Assembly (NCBI RefSeq): GCF_001639745.1
Contig: NZ_LTAX01000003.1
Coordinates: 124,001-188,000 of the forward strand
Direction of reading: 5' to 3'
Source: Marinomonas gallaica
Lineage (GTDB): Bacteria > Pseudomonadota > Gammaproteobacteria > Pseudomonadales > Marinomonadaceae
DNA: 64,000 bases
Position 1 is the stretch's first letter; each line of letters opens with the position of its first letter. This document shows, piece by piece, positions 36,599-45,860 of this stretch. A model generated the notes under the pieces. That model was given only the letters and a program-made list of their open reading frames with translations. It was not told the DNA's origin and ran no database searches. Both the position numbers and the translations under genes were made by a program.

Positions 36599-37051
36599 TT
36601 ACTTTGCGAGCTTATGTAGTAAGCCTTGCATACCTAACACATAGCCTTGAACGCCCATTCCAACCACAATACCAATGGCGCACGGTGAAATATAAGAGTG
36701 ATGGCGGAACGCTTCGCGGGCGTGAACATTGGAAATATGAACCTCTACGACCGGCACTTCCGCACCTTTGATCGCATCATGTAACGCTATGGAGGTGTGT
36801 GTGTAAGCACCAGGATTAAAAACAACGCCTAGTAGTTTACCTGCTTTAATAAGTTGGCCCGCTTCATGGATTGCGTCTATCAGAACACCTTCATGATTCG
36901 ACTGACGAAAATCAATTTCATAGCCGTGCTTTACAGCCTCCTCTCGACACATCACTTCAACATCAGCTAATGTTTCATGGCCATATTGATCAGGTTCGCG
37001 TTGACCTAAAAGGTTTAAGTTAGGGCCGTTTAATACCATGATGGTAGACAT
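36599..37051 (-). CDS. aroQ: type II 3-dehydroquinate dehydratase
   Basis: Dodecameric dehydratase converting 3-dehydroquinate to 3-dehydroshikimate in the shikimate pathway or, in reverse catabolic context, in quinate degradation. LNGPNLNLLGQREPDQYG at the N-terminus and FNPGAYTHTSIALHDA, VHISNVHAREAFRHHS further on are diagnostic; length 150 is normal. A weak hairpin lies between it and the convergent chemoreceptor gene. The next gene on the same strand upstream is an MFS permease. Confidence 0.95.
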   Translation of the reverse strand: MSTIMVLNGPNLNLLGQREPDQYGHETLADVEVMCREEAVKHGYEIDFRQSNHEGVLIDAIHEAGQLIKAGKLLGVVFNPGAYTHTSIALHDAIKGAEVPVVEVHISNVHAREAFRHHSYISPCAIGIVVGMGVQGYVLGMQGLLHKLAK

Positions 37052-37176
37052 ATTGAATCCTCAGACAACCGTATAAATTTGTATTTAAAATATAACGCTA
37101 AATATACCACCGCTTGTTCTTCAATAACCTTCTATGCCTATAAAAAATACGCTTGCTAGAAAGCTTATATCAGCAC

Positions 37177-38394
37177 CTATGACTGCAGCGACACTCTTAT
37201 TCTCATCACAGGACGTTCATCAATAAACACATGAATCCCTGCTGTGATTAATGCCATGATAGCGGCCGCCCACCAAACAACATCGTAAGAACCTGTCGTA
37301 TCGTATAAATAGCCCCCCATCCACACACCACAGAAAGACCCAATCTGATGGCTCAGGAAGACAATGCCATAGAGCATTCCCATATGCTTTAGACCGAACA
37401 TTTGCCCCACCAAACCGGATGTAGGAGGCACCGTCGCAAGCCAAAGAACACCTGTTACAATCGCAAATATATACACGCTTGTTATGCTGATAGGCCATAA
37501 CATAAAAGCGGTAATGGCAACCGCTCGCAGCGCATAGATATAAGTTAATAAGTATTTCTTGGAATATTTTCCAGACCACGAGCCGGAGAACAAACACCCT
37601 ATAATATTAAACAAACCAATCAATGCGAGGCTCATCACCGCAACATTTGGCATGAACCCTTTGTCAGACAGGAACGCAGGCATGTGTACCGTGATAAAGG
37701 CAAGCTGAAAACCGCAGACAAAGAAGCCCGACACGAGCAGCCAATAATGAGAATAAGCCCCCGCTTCCTTCAATGCTTCACGGACGGTTTGACTGGATTG
37801 CGAAGCAGCATTGGAATGAGAGCTGTCACCACGCGAAAGTGGTAACGCAAAAATCACCATTAACAGCGCACATCCTGCCAACAGTAATAACGCGACACTC
37901 CAACCGTAAGAAGAAAGAAACGCTTGCGCGATAGGCACGACCAATAATTGTCCGGCCGATCCAGCTGCACTGCCTAGACCTAACGCAAATGCTCGCTTTT
38001 CCGGTGCAACCATCCGCGCCATAGCGGGTAACACAACGCCAAAACCTGTCGCTGAAATCCCCATGCCCATTAAAAAACCAGAGCCAATATGCAACGCTGT
38101 TGCGCCATCGGCATTAGCGGTGACATATAAGCCAAGGGCATATAAAAGTGCGCCGCACAGTACTGTTTTAAGCGTCCCAAAGCGATCAGATAGCGCACCA
38201 GCAAAAGGTTGCGCTAACCCCCACCAAAGATTCTGCAATGCCAACGAAAAGGCAAAAACTTCACGTCCATAGCCAAACTGGTCTGAAATGGGCGCCATAA
38301 AGAACCCCATTGACGAGCGTAGGCCAAAGTTTAAGGCAAGCAAAATACACGCAAAAACGATCGCGATGCTTAATAACCGTACTGGCTGAGACAT
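37177..38394 (-). CDS. MFS transporter (metabolite permease)
   Basis: Twelve-helix permease of about 406 residues; GALSDRFG between helices 2 and 3 and MVAPEKRAFALGLGSAAGSAGQ are typical MFS motifs. The open frame extends to GTG at 38415, but ATG at 38394 is preceded by AAAGGA at 7 bases. Closest by eye to oxalate/formate-antiporter-type or cyanate-like permeases. Neighbouring aroQ and pcaQ hint at a shikimate or aromatic acid, without proof. Confidence 0.75.
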   Translation of the reverse strand: MSQPVRLLSIAIVFACILLALNFGLRSSMGFFMAPISDQFGYGREVFAFSLALQNLWWGLAQPFAGALSDRFGTLKTVLCGALLYALGLYVTANADGATALHIGSGFLMGMGISATGFGVVLPAMARMVAPEKRAFALGLGSAAGSAGQLLVVPIAQAFLSSYGWSVALLLLAGCALLMVIFALPLSRGDSSHSNAASQSSQTVREALKEAGAYSHYWLLVSGFFVCGFQLAFITVHMPAFLSDKGFMPNVAVMSLALIGLFNIIGCLFSGSWSGKYSKKYLLTYIYALRAVAITAFMLWPISITSVYIFAIVTGVLWLATVPPTSGLVGQMFGLKHMGMLYGIVFLSHQIGSFCGVWMGGYLYDTTGSYDVVWWAAAIMALITAGIHVFIDERPVMRIRVSLQS

Positions 38395-38478
38395 GAGCGT
38401 TCCTTTCTTAGTCACATAGCATGAAATTCAGACAATACGCCAAAAGATAAAACGGAACAATTTTATTTAAATTTACAT

Positions 38479-39147
38479 TTAAAAGACTTTAAACTCGCCT
38501 ACTTGCACCACCGCTCTTTGATAGGCCGCATCTTTTCGTACCGCAACAAGCCAACGCTCGATATGCGGGTAGCCCTCTAGAGGCATCGAGGCGCTCATAG
38601 CTAAAATAGGGAAACTCATCTGCATATCTGCGGCACTGAGTTTGTCGCCAGCAAACCAATTGTTTTGGGTTAGGTGATCTTCGATGAGGCTCAATACGTC
38701 CCTCAACCGTGGCTCAATGAAGCTGGAAACCACTCTATTACAAATAGATTTAGCAACTGGCCGTACAAAAAATGGCATGGGCTGCTTCGGTATTTTACGA
38801 AACAGTAACATCATCACCAACAGGGGCATAAATGACCCTTCGGCAAAATGAAGCCAGTATCGATAATCACGTAGCGACTTTTTATCTTCTGGTTTGAGAC
38901 GGCATTCAGGATCATATTCGTCTGCCAAGAATTCTAGGATTGCGCCAGATTCGGCAATGGTAATCTCACCATCTTGCAACACCGGAGCATGCCCTAACGG
39001 ATGTATTCGCTTTAGTGTGTCTGGTGCTAAATTGTCAGGCGTACGTAAGTAAGTCTTTACTTCATATTCAACGCCAATCACCTCTAATGCCCAAGCAATA
39101 CGTTGCGATCTAGAATTTTCTAAATGATGCAATACCAACATACTCAC
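38479..39147 (-). CDS. glutathione S-transferase
   Basis: 222-residue GST with thioredoxin-like N-domain (LVLHHLENSRSQRIAWALE, then GHAPVLQDGEITIAESGAILEFL binding glutathione) and helical C-domain. The Ser/Arg around residues 12-16 serve as candidate catalytic residues. Cytosolic detoxification or isomerase-type activity; substrate unknown. On the same strand as the MFS gene, about 85 bases apart. Confidence 0.87.
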   Translation of the reverse strand: MSMLVLHHLENSRSQRIAWALEVIGVEYEVKTYLRTPDNLAPDTLKRIHPLGHAPVLQDGEITIAESGAILEFLADEYDPECRLKPEDKKSLRDYRYWLHFAEGSFMPLLVMMLLFRKIPKQPMPFFVRPVAKSICNRVVSSFIEPRLRDVLSLIEDHLTQNNWFAGDKLSAADMQMSFPILAMSASMPLEGYPHIERWLVAVRKDAAYQRAVVQVGEFKVF

Positions 39148-39206
39148 CTCCTTTATAGTTTCGTTACTAACTATACGTAGCGCTGAGCTTTTTGGCTTTG
39201 CATAAC

Positions 39207-39244
39207 AAAAAAAACGCCCTAATGAGTTTTCATTAAAGCGTTTT
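39207..39244 (-). terminator. Rho-independent terminator after the dienelactone hydrolase gene
   Basis: AAAACGC..TAATGA-GTTT-TCATTA..GCGTTTT with a small internal mismatch; on the minus strand a run of T follows. It separates the hydrolase from the GST gene. Confidence 0.75.
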
Positions 39245-39261
39245 CTGAAAGTGTACGGTAA

Positions 39262-39975
39262 TTAACCTGCTATTTCGTCTAAGAAAAAACGAAGTGCATG
39301 TCGTGCTCGAGCATTCGCTGCAGCACTGAACGCATGACCCTCTTGAGGGGCATTGGCATCAGGTAACATAAACGAGTGCTTCGTCTGACCAAAATCGATA
39401 AATTGCCAATCCAAACCTTGTTCATCAAAGTAAGCACGAGCCTTATCCGCTGACTCTACATCGACCATTGGGTCTTGGTAGCCATTAAAAATGAGGATTT
39501 TTGTCTTCTGATTAATCTCAACTGAAGAGGTCGCTCGATGAAAATTCATCAATCCATGAAAGCTAGCCGCACCTTGACTGGTTGGGATATGCAACCCTGC
39601 TTCCAGTGATAGGCGCCCGCCTAAGCAGAAGCCAACATGGACAAGTTTCTTATTAGGGTGCGCTTCAGCAATGTCTTCACATATGCTTGTTTGCAAGGCA
39701 ATCAAGGACTCTTTGTTCGCCACTAGCGCCATCATGGTGTCGGCTTTCGCTTGCAGTTCCGTAGGATTGTTCCCAACACCATATAGATCAACTGCTGTAG
39801 CAGTATGACCCCAACTAACAATGTCTTCTGCAAATCCTTTTTCAAAGTCACTTAGGCCACTCCATGTGGGCCAAATTACAACGTGTACTTCAGATGAATC
39901 ATCGCCATCCCATGCCACGTGTACATGTGCACGTTTGATGTTATTAACGAACTGCTTTTCAAATTCCGTAGCCAT
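39262..39975 (-). CDS. dienelactone hydrolase family protein
   Basis: alpha/beta-hydrolase of 237 residues with a cysteine nucleophile, as in dienelactone hydrolase: VGFCLGGRLS places Cys117, and GYQDPMVDVE plus KHSFMLPDA provide Asp and His. The open frame reaches back to 40035, but ATG at 39975 with TTGGAG upstream gives the expected N-terminus. May hydrolyse ester or lactone intermediates of aromatic catabolism. Confidence 0.83.
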   Translation of the reverse strand: MATEFEKQFVNNIKRAHVHVAWDGDDSSEVHVVIWPTWSGLSDFEKGFAEDIVSWGHTATAVDLYGVGNNPTELQAKADTMMALVANKESLIALQTSICEDIAEAHPNKKLVHVGFCLGGRLSLEAGLHIPTSQGAASFHGLMNFHRATSSVEINQKTKILIFNGYQDPMVDVESADKARAYFDEQGLDWQFIDFGQTKHSFMLPDANAPQEGHAFSAAANARARHALRFFLDEIAG

Positions 39976-40098
39976 ATATACTCCAACGGTGATACCAACA
40001 GGAGCACTATAATAATTGTGTAAACAACAGTTCAAGATTTTGCAACGTTATCCATGAGAATTACATAATCCCATGCCTAAAACTGCCACAACCAGTGC

Positions 40099-42471
40099 TC
40101 AAGTTAAGCCATGTGACCGGTTCCATTCCTTGCGCCATGCCAAAAATTCATCAATCGGCATAGGCTTACCAATGAAATACCCTTGAGCTTCTTCACACCC
40201 AAGTTCACCTAACGCTTGGTACATTTCACCAGTTTCCACGCCCTCTGCTACCACATCTAAGCCAAGGTTATGAGCAAGATCAATGGTAGATTGGACAATC
40301 ATACGGTCACTGTTATTTTCAATCATGCCAAACACAAAGGATTGGTCAACTTTTAATTCATTTACCGGCAATCGTTTTAGGTAAGCTAATGAAGAATACC
40401 CCGTACCAAAATCATCAATCGATAGCCTAAACCCCATCGCTGACAGCTTTTCTAGCGTTCGCTGAGCAAAGTTTGGATCATCCATAATGGCACTTTCTGT
40501 GATCTCTAAACATAAGCCAGATGCAGGCACATTGTATTGCGCAAGCGTTTCCTCTAAGAATGTAGGGAAACTCGCCGTCATGAGGTCTCGTGTTGATAGG
40601 TTAACCGAAACTCGAAAGGGTGTATCGTTCGTCTGTAAAACATGCCACTGGCTCGCTAATGAGCGAATCATCCACTTAGTAATCTCGCGAATATAGCCGG
40701 TTTGCTCCGCAAACGGTATAAAACGAAAAGGCGGTACCAAGTTCTTTTCAGGATGTTGCCAACGAATTAATGCTTCGGCGGCGATCACTTGATTATCTGC
40801 GGTTGCTACTTTAGGTTGCAGATACACCCTCAGTTCATTATTAATCACAGCTTGGCGTAACTCAGACAACAAGCTTAAACTGTCAGGTGTCGAGGTAACT
40901 AACTCACTCTTGTAAACAGTGATATCTTCTGTACGTTGTTTCGCCGCGTACATGGCAACTTGAGACGCGTTGATCAGAGCATCGCACGTATTCACATCAT
41001 CAGGCCACGTGGCAATACCAATACTGGCACTTAGATCAATCTGATTATTATCGACCTCTAACGGTTCATTGAGTTTGCTTAGCAAGGATTTTGCGACCTC
41101 TAACGCAGAGTCACCACCGGGCACAACCAACACTGAAAACTCATCTCCGCTAACACGCGCTAATTTGTCATGTTGAGCACAGTGAATCCCCAACAAGCGA
41201 GTGGCGGTTGCTTTGAGGATCTCATCCCCCATTTCGTACCCTAAAATATCATTCACTTGTTTAAAACGGTCTAGATTAATGGTGATGATACTAAGAGAAT
41301 CATGCTGCCCACTATCAATGTGGTGAGCAACTTTATTGCGAAAACTCAAGCGGTTAGGCAGACCCGTTAACGAATCATAGTAGGCTAATTTTGTAATGGT
41401 ATCTTGCTGTTGCTTAATACTGGTACGCATGCCATCAAAACTTCGCGCCAACACCCCGACCTCATCGGTTCGAGTTGACCCGCTTACAAGAGCATCATAA
41501 TTACCTTGCTGTAAGGCTTCAGTCGCTTTAGTTAATACTTCAAGAGGTCGCGCAACTCGACGACTTAACCATGTAATCGCCACGCCGAAGATTAACAAAC
41601 CCACGAGCGTGACAGAGAAGTATTTATCAAACAATTCATCAAACTGGCGACGAGCTTCTTGCAGTGATTTCATAAAGGCGAGACTGATATACCCCCCAAT
41701 CACTTCTTGGCCATGAATGACACTGACATAGGTATCCTCACCCACATTCATATCAAAGGATAAATCTTCAAGAAAATAATCACCGGGAATGTCTTCTAAG
41801 AAATGCTTTTCTAAGCGACTGGAGTTAGCCAACACCCTCACTGCACTGGAGCTACTGTTGGCCATTAACGCCATATCTATGCCAGCCAAGTCACTGGTCT
41901 CTGCGATCATGTCTCGCTCAATCGTAAAGCCCATTAATACATAACCAATAACACGAGGAGCTCGAACAGGAACGACAACGAACTGAGTTGGAGAGCCTTC
42001 ATATAGCGCGGTTAAATAGGCATTGTTTTCCTTTTTAAGGCTTCTATCAGATAGAGATTCAATCAAAAACTGGGTATTAGAAGAGCTGGCCATATCCGGC
42101 AACGAGGAGCCTTTAATATTCCATTGCTGATCGACTAAAATCGCAATCGAGGCGCCAATTCTTCCTGCACTGTTTGCCAGCGCTGAGGAAATGGTGTTTT
42201 CATCTCTCGACGCAACAGCGGACCGGAAACCAAAATCAGAGGCAAGCAGTTCCGCACCTTCCTCTAAGCGCTGATGATTCTGCACCAGCAATTGATTCCA
42301 GACCCGTTCTGCAACAGCAATCGAGTGTTGCACTTCTTCTCTTACATAACGCTCAACCGTTGCCTGTACAATCCAAAAACCAATCGCTTGCAGCAACGCT
42401 AACAGCAGTAATGTCATAAAAATAAATCGAAATGACAGGCGAGCTCGAATAAGGTTTAACAAAGCGCCCAT
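40099..42471 (-). CDS. membrane sensor with degenerate GGDEF and intact EAL domains
   Basis: 790-residue inner-membrane protein: helix at about 15-35, periplasmic sensor (about 40-280), second helix, HAMP (about 300-350), GGDEF domain (about 365-530) and EAL domain (540-785). The signature is SGDEF rather than GGDEF near residue 442, whereas the EAL motif AAEALIRW (about 566) and DDFGTGYSS are intact, so the protein is more likely a cyclic-di-GMP phosphodiesterase. It is the last gene of an operon with a cupredoxin-like and a DUF4394 protein; its ATG overlaps the end of the preceding gene by one base. Confidence 0.9.
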   Translation of the reverse strand: MGALLNLIRARLSFRFIFMTLLLLALLQAIGFWIVQATVERYVREEVQHSIAVAERVWNQLLVQNHQRLEEGAELLASDFGFRSAVASRDENTISSALANSAGRIGASIAILVDQQWNIKGSSLPDMASSSNTQFLIESLSDRSLKKENNAYLTALYEGSPTQFVVVPVRAPRVIGYVLMGFTIERDMIAETSDLAGIDMALMANSSSSAVRVLANSSRLEKHFLEDIPGDYFLEDLSFDMNVGEDTYVSVIHGQEVIGGYISLAFMKSLQEARRQFDELFDKYFSVTLVGLLIFGVAITWLSRRVARPLEVLTKATEALQQGNYDALVSGSTRTDEVGVLARSFDGMRTSIKQQQDTITKLAYYDSLTGLPNRLSFRNKVAHHIDSGQHDSLSIITINLDRFKQVNDILGYEMGDEILKATATRLLGIHCAQHDKLARVSGDEFSVLVVPGGDSALEVAKSLLSKLNEPLEVDNNQIDLSASIGIATWPDDVNTCDALINASQVAMYAAKQRTEDITVYKSELVTSTPDSLSLLSELRQAVINNELRVYLQPKVATADNQVIAAEALIRWQHPEKNLVPPFRFIPFAEQTGYIREITKWMIRSLASQWHVLQTNDTPFRVSVNLSTRDLMTASFPTFLEETLAQYNVPASGLCLEITESAIMDDPNFAQRTLEKLSAMGFRLSIDDFGTGYSSLAYLKRLPVNELKVDQSFVFGMIENNSDRMIVQSTIDLAHNLGLDVVAEGVETGEMYQALGELGCEEAQGYFIGKPMPIDEFLAWRKEWNRSHGLT

Positions 42472-43079
42472 TAAAGCGTGACCCCTTCTGTTTTTAAGCT
42501 CAATACGTGCTCTTGTGTCATTTGATTATCAAACTTAAAAGATTCATAGGGGGCACCATACGGAAAGTCTCGGTGCCATACATCAACACTGTATCGCCCT
42601 TCACTCTGATCATTAAAAGACACGTAGCCAGCAGCATCCGTTTTGGCAAAAACAGCAGTATCATTTACTAATACCCAGCCCAGCATGCTGTCATGTATAT
42701 TGCAGCCCAATTCCACCACACCAACAGAATCAAACACGACAGGGTCTTCTGGTTTGCCTGCATAGAGTTTCAATTCAAAAGTCTTAGCTTGAGAAAACGA
42801 GTAGACATGATGACGGACATCATCACGGTTGGGGAAATCAATCGCCGTACCCACTGTCACGACTTGAACCCCCGGAACAAAGGCACGATTTTGCTGTGCA
42901 ATCTCAGCAGCGGCTAAGGGTTTGGTTTGCGCCAAAATTGTGGGCGATTTCAGGAACACCACAGCATTGCTCAGTGGCTTTCCATTTTTATCTGTGACTT
43001 TAATAGTGACGTCAGACCACGCCAAAGCTGGCAGCGACATCTGTGCTACCAGCCCAATCATTGTTAAGCGTTTCAACAT
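42471..43079 (-). CDS. cupredoxin-like periplasmic protein (methylamine-utilisation-type)
   Basis: 202 residues. Signal peptide (MLKRLTMIGLVAQMSLPALAWS), then a DVTIKVTDKNGKPLSNAVVFL strand and a cupredoxin-type centre: RHHVYSF, GCNIHDSMLGW (candidate copper ligands His, Cys, His, Met). The family is often annotated as methylamine utilisation protein or plastocyanin-like; copper binding is inferred. Lies between the DUF4394 gene and the GGDEF-EAL gene with almost no spacing, so it may act as the ligand-binding partner of that sensor. Confidence 0.75.
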   Translation of the reverse strand: MLKRLTMIGLVAQMSLPALAWSDVTIKVTDKNGKPLSNAVVFLKSPTILAQTKPLAAAEIAQQNRAFVPGVQVVTVGTAIDFPNRDDVRHHVYSFSQAKTFELKLYAGKPEDPVVFDSVGVVELGCNIHDSMLGWVLVNDTAVFAKTDAAGYVSFNDQSEGRYSVDVWHRDFPYGAPYESFKFDNQMTQEHVLSLKTEGVTL

Positions 43080-43099
43080 GTGTATAAAAGGTCCTTTTG

Positions 43100-43990
43100 T
43101 TATGGCTCGATAGCCATACCAATGACATGACTCCCAGTACCAAATATACCAATAGGCGAAGCCATTCCTGTTTCTAAATCAATCGTTACCAATTGGGTCT
43201 TGGTTTCTTTAACCGATAATACCGCAGCTAGTGCCGTATTGCTGACATCACTGATATCAAATGAGGCATCTTTTAATGGGCCCATTCCTAAATTACCAAC
43301 GCTATACAACACGCCAAGGTTAGGCGAAACGGATGGTGAAGCGCCTTCTTTCGTACCCTGCATCAAAAGCATACCTTTTCTTCGATCAATCGCATAATTG
43401 GTGGTCAATTTACTGTCATTTGGATTGTAAGTATACGCGGCTGCAACAATATCAGGAGACTGCCCTGCAAACTGGTCTTCATGATCAAATGCCAAAGCGG
43501 GATCCGTTTGTACGCCCGATGTCGTTTTATCAAAATCGACCCTAGCGCCACTGTCAGGATCAAGGCGCAAGTTATCATTACGGTTACCGACGACACGAAG
43601 CTTGTCCGCAGCTGGGTTGAAGTCAAAACCGTAAGGGCCGACAGCCATTTCGGCTAAAGGCTCGGACCCTTCGATTAGAACAGCATTCCCAGTTTGGGTA
43701 TCGAGCCTATAAATACGCCCCGTATTAGCTAACGCGTATAAATCGCCTCGAGCGACACGATAATCGATACCTATCAACTGATCGCCCTCGACTAAATTTT
43801 TGATTTGTAATGATGTCAAAATATTTGATGGTTCATCAGGATGTACATTAAATAGTGTGTGATGATCATCAACCCCCCAAACAGAGGTCGGTGTTTTTGA
43901 TAGCGTAGGCGCCGCTAGCGTTAGACTCGATGCTAACACTGCGCTAACAGCGGTCAGACCTAGATTCCATTTTGAATTCAATGCGCACAT
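43100..43990 (-). CDS. DUF4394 domain secreted protein
   Basis: About 296 residues. An N-terminal signal (about 1-27, LGLTAVSAVLASSLTLAAP) is followed by a repeat-rich body with GIDYRVARGDLYALANTGRIYRLD, GPYGFDFNPAADKLRVVG and VDFDKTTSGVQTDPALAF, matching DUF4394 proteins, which look like beta-propellers. The open frame extends to 44149, but this would run into the tRNA promoter; the ATG at 43990 starts a proper signal peptide. First gene of the three-gene operon. Function unknown. Confidence 0.78.
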   Translation of the reverse strand: MCALNSKWNLGLTAVSAVLASSLTLAAPTLSKTPTSVWGVDDHHTLFNVHPDEPSNILTSLQIKNLVEGDQLIGIDYRVARGDLYALANTGRIYRLDTQTGNAVLIEGSEPLAEMAVGPYGFDFNPAADKLRVVGNRNDNLRLDPDSGARVDFDKTTSGVQTDPALAFDHEDQFAGQSPDIVAAAYTYNPNDSKLTTNYAIDRRKGMLLMQGTKEGASPSVSPNLGVLYSVGNLGMGPLKDASFDISDVSNTALAAVLSVKETKTQLVTIDLETGMASPIGIFGTGSHVIGMAIEP

Positions 43991-44131
43991 ACGTTCGTTA
44001 CCCCGTTTTAAAAATGTAGTAAGTTGGTAGACAACAATAAAAGCCATCTTACGTCTTCTTACGAAAAATACAGTAAAGCCGATGACATAAACATAACGGA
44101 TGAAGTTTTCCACTAAACCGAAGAATGTTCC

Positions 44132-44160
44132 TTGAGTCATTGCGAACAACCCCTTATAAT
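44132..44160 (+). promoter_or_regulatory. sigma70 promoter of tRNA-Arg
   Basis: TTGAGT and a perfect TATAAT box separated by 17 bases. The G+C-rich stretch just after it (TCGCGGC) resembles a stringent-control discriminator, as is usual for stable RNA genes. Confidence 0.8.
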
Positions 44161-44176
44161 TCGCGGCTTAATTGAT

Positions 44177-44253
44177 GCACCCGTAGCTCAGCTGGATAGA
44201 GCGCACCCCTCCGGAGGGTGAGGTCGAAGGTTCAAATCCTTTCGGGTGTACCA
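44177..44253 (+). tRNA. tRNA-Arg, anticodon CCG
   Basis: A 77-base cloverleaf: acceptor GCACCCG/CGGGTGT (with a G-T pair), D arm GCTC/GAGC, anticodon stem CACCC/GGGTG with loop CTCCGGA (anticodon CCG, reading CGG), T arm GAAGG-TTCAAAT-CCTTT, and encoded 3' CCA. Single copy in the window; no direct repeat of its 3' end was found, so no integration at this tRNA is evident. Confidence 0.95.
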
Positions 44254-44323
44254 TTTTAGTAACCATTGCTGGTTAACAGGCATTTATAAAATGCTGATAG
44301 ATCCCATCATTATTAAGTCGAGC

Positions 44324-44641
44324 TCATTGATATCTTAGATGTTTTTTTATGTAGGATGCTATTGAGTAGGCTTGAGGCGATGTCAATTGTGAAAACATCG
44401 GCATCTTCTTATCGTCTTTATGATCATAACGAATTAACTGATCTATTTCTGACATCGTTAGCTCAGTATCTTTGATGCGCGGGATACCAAAAAGAAAGTT
44501 CCCAGTGCCTCTGTCTCGATGACAAGACGCACAATAGGCGCCATACAATTCTTTACCGCTTTGAATATTCGTCTTTTCTTCGTTCTTTTTAGAACATCCA
44601 AGCATAGAAATCATGATGAATAAAAGAATCCATTTTTTCAT
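44324..44641 (-). CDS. small lipoprotein cytochrome c
   Basis: 105 residues. Lipobox ISMLGC near residue 16 indicates membrane anchoring, and CASCH in AYCASCHRDRG is the covalent haem site; KKMPMF provides the distal Met. Monohaem class I cytochrome, periplasmic, probably an electron shuttle to a terminal oxidase or reductase. It stands alone beside the tRNA gene. Confidence 0.87.
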   Translation of the reverse strand: MKKWILLFIMISMLGCSKKNEEKTNIQSGKELYGAYCASCHRDRGTGNFLFGIPRIKDTELTMSEIDQLIRYDHKDDKKMPMFSQLTSPQAYSIASYIKKHLRYQ

Positions 44642-44837
44642 GATGCCCCCATTAAGTAAGACCTAAGGTCATGTTACGTCTAATCGCATAGCAATAATGG
44701 TTACATACCCTTTGTCATCGGTCACTAAACGCTATGATTACCTAGTTTTTAGTAAAAATGGAGCGAGGGCTATTTGCAATAGCCTATATTTATTGTAGCA
44801 GTAAAAACCAACAGCGGTGATACTGAGACACCATCAG

Positions 44838-45848
44838 TTAACCTGACTTTTGGATTTGCTCTGCAAAACGGTTCTTAATGTTTATCACTTCAGGCAAAGC
44901 CTGCACGAACAATGGCACAAGCTCTGGGTCGAAATGCTTGCCAACTTCACTTTGTAACAGCGCAATCGCTTCATCAACGGACCACGCTTGCTTATAAGGA
45001 CGCTCGCTGGTCAACGCATCAAACACATCGGCAATGGCGGCTATACGCCCTTCCAAAGGAATCTCTTTTCCCTTTAAACCTTTTGGATAACCACTACCGT
45101 CCCACTTTTCATGATGAGCAATCGCAATCGAACGGGCCAATGCGACTAATGGCGATCGTGGGTTAGACAAAATATCCGCACCAATTTGGGCATGAGCTTT
45201 CATCATTTTAAATTCGCCCTCATCTAAACGGCCCGGCTTTAGCAAAATATTATCTGGAATGGCAATTTTGCCTAGATCATGCATTTGCGCAGCCAACATA
45301 AGTTCATTAGCGGATATCTCATCAATCCCCGCTGCGATGGCTAACACATAAGAATAGTGGCTCATTCGCAGTACATGCATGCCAGTTTCATTATCTTTGT
45401 ACTCGGCAGCTCGCCCTAATCTCTGGATCAAATCGACTTGTGTTTCTTTCAACACATCCGCTTGAACTAAGGATAAATGTGTTTTGACTCGCGCTCGTAC
45501 AATTGCAGGCACAATGGGCTTGGTAATGTAATCCACGGCTCCTAGTGCAAACCCTTTCTCTTCATCAATCGTTTCTTTAAGCGCCGTGACAAAAATAACA
45601 GGAATACGGGCAGTCTCAGGTGTCTGTTTCAGTCGTTCACACACGTCAAAACCGGTCATATCCGGCATCATGATATCCAGCAAAATCAGATCGATATTTT
45701 CTGTCTTCAGTAGCTCTAGAGCGGCTTCGCCCGATCGCGCAAACGATAAGCGATATTGATCCTGTAATACCTGCCGCAACACTTTTAGGTTCGCCGGTTC
45801 ATCATCTACGATCAATAAGCGAGGTTGAGTTCTTTCTAGTAATCCCAT
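44838..45848 (-). CDS. response regulator with HD-GYP phosphodiesterase domain
   Basis: 336 residues: receiver domain (about 10-120, phospho-acceptor Asp58) and HD-GYP domain with HD at 190-191 and HHEKWDGSGYP at 245-255. Such RpfG-like proteins hydrolyse cyclic-di-GMP. Its start is 12 bases after the stop of the hybrid kinase gene, so the kinase probably phosphorylates this regulator. Confidence 0.92.
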   Translation of the reverse strand: MGLLERTQPRLLIVDDEPANLKVLRQVLQDQYRLSFARSGEAALELLKTENIDLILLDIMMPDMTGFDVCERLKQTPETARIPVIFVTALKETIDEEKGFALGAVDYITKPIVPAIVRARVKTHLSLVQADVLKETQVDLIQRLGRAAEYKDNETGMHVLRMSHYSYVLAIAAGIDEISANELMLAAQMHDLGKIAIPDNILLKPGRLDEGEFKMMKAHAQIGADILSNPRSPLVALARSIAIAHHEKWDGSGYPKGLKGKEIPLEGRIAAIADVFDALTSERPYKQAWSVDEAIALLQSEVGKHFDPELVPLFVQALPEVINIKNRFAEQIQKSG

Positions 45849-45860
45849 AGGTTTCTCTTA

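Noticed and set aside
44000-44149. Longer DUF4394 protein starting at 44149
   Set aside because: The extension reaches the tRNA promoter region and would place a signal peptide in the interior; the ATG at 43990 explains the secreted N-terminus.
44177-44253. tRNA-Arg as an integration site of a genomic island
   Set aside because: No duplicated 3' end, no integrase and ordinary genes on both sides.
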